This document shows positions 56,385 through 64,000 of a stretch of DNA of 64,000 nt, one piece after another; the first letter of the stretch is position 1, and every line of letters begins with the position of its first letter. The notes beneath the pieces are model-generated. The model was not told the DNA's origin. It saw only the letters and a list, made by a program, of their open reading frames with translations, and ran no database searches. The DNA is from Metaphire vulgaris (lineage: Eukaryota > Annelida > Clitellata > Crassiclitellata > Megascolecidae). Both the position numbers and the translations under genes were made by a program. The stretch is taken from assembly GCA_018105865.1 (NCBI GenBank), contig CM030858.1:14083596-14147595 (forward strand). Direction: 5' to 3'.

Positions 56385-59300
56385 GGTTGATGCTAGGGTT
56401 GGATGTTGCCGTGGAACGAAGACGTTTTAATTGCCTAGGGTTGATCTAAGGAGTACCACTAGATGTTATTTAGGAGTTACTGCGTTTGCTAGGGTTGGAC
56501 GTTGCCGTGGAACGAAGAAGTTTTTAAATGCCTAGGGTTGGATGTTGCCGTGGAAGGTTGATGCTAGGGTTGGATGTTGCCGTGGAACGAAGACGTTTTA
56601 ATTGCCTAGGGTTGATCTAAGGAGTACCACTAGATGTTATTTAGGAGTTACTGCGTTTGCTAGGGTTGGACGTTGCCGTGGAACGAAGAAGTTTTAAATG
56701 CCTAGGGTTGGATGTTGCCGTGGAAGGTTGATGCTAGGGTTGGATGTTGCCGTGGAACGAAGACGTTTTAATTGCCTAGGGTTGATCTAAGGAGTACCAC
56801 TAGATGTTATTTAGGAGTTACTGCGTTTGCTTGATGGGGTTGGACGTTGCCGTGGAACGAAGAAGTTTTAAATGCCTAGGGTTGGATGTTGCCGTGGAAA
56901 GGTTGATGCTAGGGTTGGATGTTGCCGTGGAACGAAGACGTTTTAATTGCCTAGGGTTGATCTAAGGAGTACCACTAGATGTTATTTAGGAGTTACTGCG
57001 TTTGCTAGGGTGGACGTTGCCGTGGAACGAAGAAGTTTTAAATGCCTAGGGTTGGATGTTGCCGTGGAAGGTTGATGCTAGGGTTGGATGTTGCCGTGGA
57101 ACGAAGACGTTTTAATTGCCTAGGGTTGATCTAAGGAGTACCACTAGATGTTATTTAGGAGTTACTGCGTTTGCTAGGGTTGGACGTTGCCGTGGAACGA
57201 AGAAGTTTTAAATGCCTAGGGTTGGATGTTGCCGTGGAAGGTTGATGCTAGGGTTGGATGTTGCCGTGGAACGAAGACGTTTTAATTGCCTAGGGTTGAT
57301 CTAAGGAGTACCACTAGATGTTATTTAGGAGTTACTGCGTTTGCTAGGGTTGGACGTTGCCGTGGAACGAAGAAGTTTTAAATGCCTAGGGTTGGATGTT
57401 GCCGTGGAAGGTTGATGCTAGGGTTGGATGTTGCCGTGGAACGAAGACGTTTTAATTGCCTAGGGTTGATCTAAGGAGTACCACTAGATGTTATTTAGGA
57501 GTTACTGCGTTTGCTAGGGTTGGACGTTGCCGTGGAACGAAGAAGTTTTAAATGCCTAGGGTTGGATGTTGCCGTGGAAGGTTGATGCTAGGGTTGGATG
57601 TTGCCGTGGAACGAAGACGTTTTAATTGCCTAGGGTTGATCTAAGGAGTACCACTAGATGTTATTTAGGAGTTACTGCGTTTGCTAGGGTTGGACGTTGC
57701 CGTGGAACGAAGAAGTTTTTAAATGCCTAGGGTTGGATGTTGCCGTGGAAGGTTGATGCTAGGGTTGGATGTTGCCGTGGAACGAAGACGTTTTAATTGC
57801 CTAGGGTTGATCTAAGGAGTACCACTAGATGTTATTTAGGAGTTACTGCGTTTGCTAGGGTTGGACGTTGCCGTGGAACGAAGAAGTTTTAAATGCCTAG
57901 GGTTGGATGTTGCCGTGGAAGGTTGATGCTAGGGTTGGATGTTGCCGTGGAACGAAGACGTTTTAATTGCCTAGGGTTGATCTAAGGAGTACCACTAGAT
58001 GTTATTTAGGAGTTACTGCGTTTTGCTAGGGTTGGATGTTGCCGTGGAACGAAGAAGTTTTAAATGCCTAGGGTTGGATGTTGCCGTGGAAGGTTGATGC
58101 TAGGGTTGGATGTTGCCGTGGAACGAAGACGTTTTAATTGCCTAGGGTTGATCTAAGGAGTACCACTAGATGTTATTTAGGAGTTACTGCGTTTGCTAGG
58201 GTTGGACGTTGCCGTGGAACGAAGAAGTTTTAAATGCCTAGGGTTGGATGTTGCCGTGGAAGGTTGATGCTAGGGTTGGATGTTGCCGTGGAACGAAGAC
58301 GTTTTAATTGCCTAGGGTTGATCTAAGGAGTACCACTAGATGTTATTTAGGAGTTACTGCGTTTGCTAGGGTTGGATGTTGCCGTGGAACGAAGAAGTTT
58401 TAAATGCCTAGGGTTGGATGTTGCCGTGGAAGGTTGATGCTAGGGTTGGATGTTGCCGTGGAACGAAGACGTTTTAATTGCCTAGGGTTGATCTAAGGAG
58501 TACCACTAGATGTTATTTAGGAGTTACTGCGTTTGCTAGGGTTGGATGTTGCCGTGGAACGAAGAAGTTTTAAATGCCTAGGGTTGGATGTTGCCGTGGA
58601 AGGTTGATGCTAGGGTTGGATGTTGCCGTGGAACGAAGACGTTTTAATTGCCTAGGGTTGATCTAAGGAGTACCACTAGATGTTATTTAGGAGTTACTGC
58701 GTTTGCTAGGGTTGGATGTTGCCGTGGAACGAAGAAGTTTTAAAATGCCTAGGGTTGGATGTTGCCGTGGAAGGTTGATGCTAGGGTTGGATGTTGCCGT
58801 GGAACGAAGACGTTTTAATTGCCTAGGTTGATCTAAGGAGTACCACTAGATGTTATTTAGGAGTTACTGCGTTTGCTAGGGTTGGATGTTGCCGTGGAAC
58901 GAAGAAGTTTTAAATGCCTAGGGTTGGATGTTGCCGTGGAAGGTTGATGCTAGGGTTGGATGTTGCCGTGGAACGAAGACGTTTTAATTGCCTAGGGTTG
59001 ATCTAAGGAGTACCACTAGATGTTATTTAGGAGTTACTGCGTTTGCTAGGGTTGGATGTTGCCGTGGAACGAAGAAGTTTTAAATGCCTAGGGTTGGATG
59101 TTGCCGTGGAAGGTTGATGCTAGGGTTGGATGTTGCCGTGGAACGAAGACGTTTTAATTGCCTAGGGTTGATCTAAGGAGTACCACTAGATGTTATTTAG
59201 GAGTTACTGCGTTTGCTAGGGTTGGATGTTGCCGTGGAACGAAGAAGTTTTAAATGCCTAGGGTTGGATGTTGCCGTGGAAGGTTGATGCTAGGGTTGGA

Positions 59301-62300
59301 TGTTGCCGTGGAACGAAGACGTTTTAATTGCCTAGGGTTGATCTAAGGAGTACCACTAGATGTTATTTAGGAGTTACTGCGTTTGCTAGGGTTGGATGTT
59401 GCCGTGGAACGAAGAAGTTTTAAATGCCTAGGGTTGGATGTTGCCGTGGAAGGTTGATGCTAGGGTTGGATGTTGCCGTGGAACGAAGACGTTTTAATTG
59501 CCTAGGGTTGATCTAAGGAGTACCACTAGATGTTATTTAGGAGTTACTGCGTTTGCTAGGGTTGGATGTTGCCGTGGAACGAAGAAGTTTTAAATGCCTA
59601 GGGTTGGATGTTGCCGTGGAAGGTTGATGCTAGGGTTGGATGTTGCCGTGGAACGAAGACGTTTTAATTGCCTAGGGTTGATCTAAGGAGTACCACTAGA
59701 TGTTATTTAGGAGTTACTGCGTTTGCTAGGGTTGGATGTTGCCGTGGAACGAAGAAGTTTTAAATGCCTAGGGTTGGATGTTGCCGTGGAAGGTTGATGC
59801 TAGGGTTGGATGTTGCCGTGGAACGAAGACGTTTTAATTGCCTAGGGTTGATCTAAGGAGTACCACTAGATGTTATTTAGGAGTTACTGCGTTTGCTAGG
59901 GTTGGATGTTGCCGTGGAACGAAGAAGTTTTTTAAATGCCTAGGGTTGGATGTTGCCGTGGAAGGTTGATGCTAGGGTTGGATGTTGCCGTGGAACGAAG
60001 ACGTTTTAATTGCCTAGGGTTGATCTAAGGAGTACCACTAGATGTTATTTAGGAGTTACTGCGTTTGCTAGGGTTGGATGTTGCCGTGGAACGAAGAAGT
60101 TTTAAATGCCTAGGGTTGGATGTTGCCGTGGAAGGTTGATGCTAGGGTTGGATGTTGCCGTGGAACGAAGACGTTTTAATTGCCTAGGGTTGATCTAAGG
60201 AGTACCACTAGATGTTATTTAGGAGTTACTGCGTTTGCTAGGGTTGGATGTTGCCGTGGAACGAAGAAGTTTTAAATGCCTAGGGTTGGATGTTGCCGTG
60301 GAAGGTTGATGCTAGGGTTGGATGTTGCCGTGGAACGAAGACGTTTTAATTGCCTAGGGTTGATCTAAGGAGTACCACTAGATGTTATTTAGGAGTTACT
60401 GCGTTTGCTAGGGTTGGATGTTGCCGTGGAACGAAGAAGTTTTAAATGCCTAGGGTTGGATGTTGCCGTGGAAGGTTGATGCTAGGGTTGGATGTTGCCG
60501 TGGAACGAAGACGTTTTAATTGCCCTAGGGTTGATCTAAGGAGTACCACTAGATGTTATTTAGGAGTTACTGCGTTTGCTAGGGTTGGATGTTGCCGTGG
60601 AACGAAGAAGTTTTAAATGCCTAGGGTTGGATGTTGCCGTGGAAGGTTGATGCTAGGGTTGGATGTTGCCGTGGAACGAAGACGTTTTAATTGCCTAGGG
60701 TTGATCTAAGGAGTACCACTAGATGTTATTTAGGAGTTACTGCGTTTGCTAGGGTTGGATGTTGCCGTGGAACGAAGAAGTTTTAAATGCCTAGGGTTGG
60801 ATGTTGCCGTGGAAGGTTGATGCTAGGGTTGGATGTTGCCGTGGAACGAAGACGTTTTAATTGCCTAGGGTTGATCTAAGGAGTACCACTAGATGTTATT
60901 TAGGAGTTACTGCGTTTGCTAGGGTTGGATGTTGCCGTGGAACGAAGAAGTTTTAAATGCCTAGGGTTGGATGTTGCCGTGGAAGGTTGATGCTAGGGTT
61001 GGATGTTGCCGCCGGGAACGAAGACGTTTTAATTGCCTAGGGTTGATCTAAGGAGTACCACTAGATGTTATTTAGGAGTTACTGCGTTTGCTAGGGTTGG
61101 ATGCCGCCGTGGAACGAAGAAGTTTTAAATGCCTAGGGTTGGATGTTGCCGTGGAAGGTTGATGCTAGGGTTGGATGTTGCCGTGGAACGAAGACGTTTT
61201 AATTGCCTAGGGTTGATCTAAGGAGTACCACTAGATGTTATTTAGGAGTTACTGCGTTTGCTAGGGTTGGATGTTGCCGTGGAACGAAGAAGTTTTAAAT
61301 GCCTAGGGTTGGATGTTGCCGTGGAAGGTTGATGCTAGGGTTGGATGTTGCCGTGGAACGAAGACGTTTTAATTGCCTAGGGTTGATCTAAGGAGTACCA
61401 CTAGATGTTATTTAGGAGTTACTGCGTTTGCTAGGGTTGGATGTTGCCGTGGAACGAAGAAGTTTTAAATGCCTAGGGTTGGATGTTGCCGTGGAAGGTT
61501 GATGCTAGGGTTGGATGTTGCCGTGGAACGAAGACGTTTTAATTGCCTAGGGTTGATCTAAGGAGTACCACTAGATGTTATTTAGGAGTTACTGCGTTTG
61601 CTAGGGTTGGATGTTGCCGTGGAACGAAGAAGTTTTAAATGCCTAGGGTTGGATGTTGCCGTGGAAGGTTGATGCTAGGGTTGGATGTTGCCGTGGAACG
61701 AAGACGTTTTAATTGCCTAGGGTTGATCTAAGGAGTACCACTAGATGTTATTTAGGAGTTACTGCGTTTGCTAGGGTTGGATGTTGCCGTGGAACGAAGA
61801 AGTTTTAAATGCCTAGGGTTGGATGTTGCCGTGGAAGGTTGATGCTAGGGTTGGATGTTGCCGTGGAACGAAGACGTTTTAATTGCCTAGGGTTGATCTA
61901 AGGAGTACCACTAGATGTTATTTAGGAGTTACTGCGTTTGCTAGGGTTGGATGTTGCCGTGGAACGAAGAAGTTTTAAAATGCCTAGGGTTGGATGTTGC
62001 CGTGGAAGGTTGATGCTAGGGTTGGATGTTGCCGTGGAACGAAGACGTTTTAATTGCCTAGGGTTGATCTAAGGAGTACCACTAGATGTTATTTAGGAGT
62101 TACTGCGTTTGCTAGGGTTGGATGTTGCCGTGGAACGAAGAAGTTTTAAATGCCTAGGGTTGGATGTTGCCGTGGAAGGTTGATGCTAGGGTTGGATGTT
62201 GCCGTGGAACGAAGACGTTTTAATTGCCTAGGGTTGATCTAAGGAGTACCACTAGATGTTATTTAGGAGTTACTGCGTTTGCTAGGGTTGGATGTTGCCG

Positions 62301-64000
62301 TGGAACGAAGAAGTTTTAAATGCCTAGGGTTGGATGTTGCCGTGGAAGGTTGATGCTAGGGTTGGATGTTGCCGTGGAACGAAGACGTTTTAATTGCCTA
62401 GGGTTGATCTAAGGAGTACCACTAGATGTTATTTAGGAGTTACTGCGTTTGCTAGGGTTGGATGTTGCCGTGGAACGAAGAAGTTTTAAATGCCTAGGGT
62501 TGGATGTTGCCGTGGAAGGTTGATGCTAGGGTTGGATGTTGCCGTGGAACGAAGACGTTTTAATTGCCTAGGGGTTGATCTAAGGAGTACCACTAGATGT
62601 TATTTAGGAGTTACTGCGTTTGCTAGGGTTGGATGTTGCCGTGGAACGAAGAAGTTTTAAATGCCTAGGGTTGGATGTTGCCGTGGAAGGTTGATGCTAG
62701 GGTTGGATGTTGCCGTGGAACGAAGACGTTTTAATTGCCTAGGGTTGATCTAAGGAGTACCACTAGATGTTATTTAGGAGTTACTGCGTTTGCTAGGGTT
62801 GGATGTTGCCGTGGAACGAAGAAGTTTTAAATGCCTAGGGTTGGATGTTGCCGTGGAAGGTTGATGCTAGGGTTGGATGTTGCCGTGGAACGAAGACGTT
62901 TTAATTGCCTAGGGTTGATCTAAGGAGTACCACTAGATGTTATTTAGGAGTTACTGCGTTTGCTAGGGTTGGATGTTGCCGTGGAACGAAGAAGTTTTAA
63001 ATGCCTAGGGTTGGATGTTGCCGTGGAAGGTTGATGCTAGGGTTGGATGTTGCCGTGGAACGAAGACGTTTTAATTGCCTAGGGTTGATCTAAGGAGTAC
63101 CACTAGATGTTATTTAGGAGTTACTGCGTTTGCTAGGGTTGGATGTTGCCGTGGAACGAAGAAGTTTTAAATGCCTAGGGTTGGATGTTGCCGTGGAAGG
63201 TTGATGCTAGGGTTGGATGTTGCCGTGGAACGAAGACGTTTTAATTGCCTAGGTTGATCTAAGGAGTACCACTAGATGTTATTTAGGAGTTACTGCGTTT
63301 GCTAGGGTTGGATGTTGCCGTGGAACGAAGAAGTTTTAAATGCCTAGGGTTGGATGTTGCCGTGGAAGGTTGATGCTAGGGTTGGATGTTGCCGTGGAAC
63401 GAAGACGTTTTAATTGCCTAGGTTGATCTAAGGAGTACCACTAGATGTTATTTAGGAGTTACTGCGTTTGCTAGGGTTGGATGTTGCCGTGGAACGAAGA
63501 AGTTTTAAATGCCTAGGGTTGGATGTTGCCGTGGAAGGTTGATGCTAGGGTTGGATGTTGCCGTGGAACGAAGACGTTTTAATTGCCTAGGGTTGATCTA
63601 AGGAGTACCACTAGATGTTATTTAGGAGTTACTGCGTTTGCTAGGGTTGGATGTTGCCGTGGAACGAAGAAGTTTTAAATGCCTAGGGTTGGATGTTGCC
63701 GTGAAGGTTGATGCTAGGGTTGGATGTTGCCGTGGAACGAAGACGTTTTAATTGCCTAGGGTTGATCTAAGGAGTACCACTAGATGTTATTTAGGAGTTA
63801 CTGCGTTTGCTAGGGTTGGATGTTGCCGTGGAACGAAGAAGTTTTAAATGCCTAGGGTTGGATGTTGCCGTGGAAGGTTGATGCTAGGGTTGGATGTTGC
63901 CGTGGAACGAAGACGTTTTAATTGCCTAGGGTTGATCTAAGGAGTACCACTAGATGTTATTTAGGAGTTACTGCGTTTGCTAGGGTTGGACGTTGCCGTG
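56385..64000 (+). repeat. 170-bp satellite array, about 45 units
   Basis: The unit starts GTTGATGCTAGGGTTGGATG and repeats with a 170-bp period (56557, 56727, 57071, 57241, 57411 and on), with no interruption to the right edge. Each unit holds three relatives of one sub-repeat, CTAGGGTTGGAYGTTGCCGT: two of about 50 bp, followed by GGAACGAAGACGTTTTAATT or GGAACGAAGAAGTTTTAAAT, and one short. Between the first two lies a unique stretch (GATCTAAGGAGTACCACTAG). Differences between units are mostly single-base indels and one C/T site. 170 is not a multiple of three and no long frame exists. The unit is close to one nucleosome in length, as in many centromeric satellites; any centromeric role is inference. 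Confidence 0.97.

Noticed and set aside
56385..64000. CENP-B-box resemblance (TTCGTTCCACGGCAAC on the minus strand)
   Set aside because: Only the TTCGNNNNA part fits; the CGGG part does not. Not enough to call a centromere protein site.
56385..64000. Telomere-like CTAGGGTTGG in the satellite
   Set aside because: The hexamer TTAGGG is not tandem here; the match is part of a longer 50-bp sub-repeat.
56385..64000. CRISPR-like regular repeat
   Set aside because: There are no unique spacers; the whole 170-bp unit repeats. The DNA is eukaryotic.

Overview
This is AT-rich animal (metazoan) nuclear DNA. Conserved proteins are split into short exons bounded by GT-AG (and two GC-AG) introns, and the rest is dominated by non-LTR retrotransposon tails, microsatellites and DNA-transposon derivatives. 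There are no bacterial-type operons, CRISPR arrays or phage genes. The gene set (fibrillar collagen C-propeptide, GDAP2, bestrophin, PTPA) and the very frequent palindrome TAGGCCTA suggest a marine invertebrate, perhaps a deuterostome such as an echinoderm. That placement is an inference from texture only.

Layout. 0.2-2.2 kb: last exons of a fibrillar collagen (COLFI domain), with broken reading frames. 2.3-11.7 kb: repeats, including a telescoped pair of hAT-like elements at 4.5-5.0 kb. 11.9-17.9 kb: a second, clearly decayed collagen copy (Gly-X-Y exons with lost glycines, one COLFI exon with a lost donor). 19.2-23.4 kb: small transposons plus copy 1 of an unrecognised locus. 25.5-28.2 kb: the macro-domain half of GDAP2, with a frameshift and an in-frame stop. 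29.1-32.2 kb: the C-terminal half of a bestrophin chloride channel. 32.6-37.9 kb: many small transposons with clean target duplications, and copies 2 and 3 of the unrecognised locus. 38.8-42.4 kb: hAT remnants, a KpnI-like minisatellite and a hAT element carrying a nested MITE. 42.65-42.85 kb: a stray duplicate of a collagen exon. 45.3-48.0 kb: the middle of PTPA (PP2A activator). 48.3-55.9 kb: hAT elements, LINE ends, a tiny piggyBac-type MITE and isolated candidate exons. 56.4 kb to the right edge: an unbroken satellite array of a 170-bp unit, about 45 copies, running off the window.

No recognised gene is complete. GDAP2 lacks its C-terminal CRAL-TRIO half, bestrophin lacks its membrane N-terminal half, and PTPA lacks its ends and an internal exon. 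Part of the damage sits in A-runs and could be sequencing error. Part is genuine decay: a frameshift shared by two duplicate collagen exons, lost glycines, lost splice sites and a probable CGA-to-TGA stop. The strongest novelty candidates are the 170-bp satellite with its end-localised variant, the 21-bp motif shared by unrelated MITE families, the triplicated unknown locus, and the set of hAT-type MITEs with perfect 8-bp target duplications.
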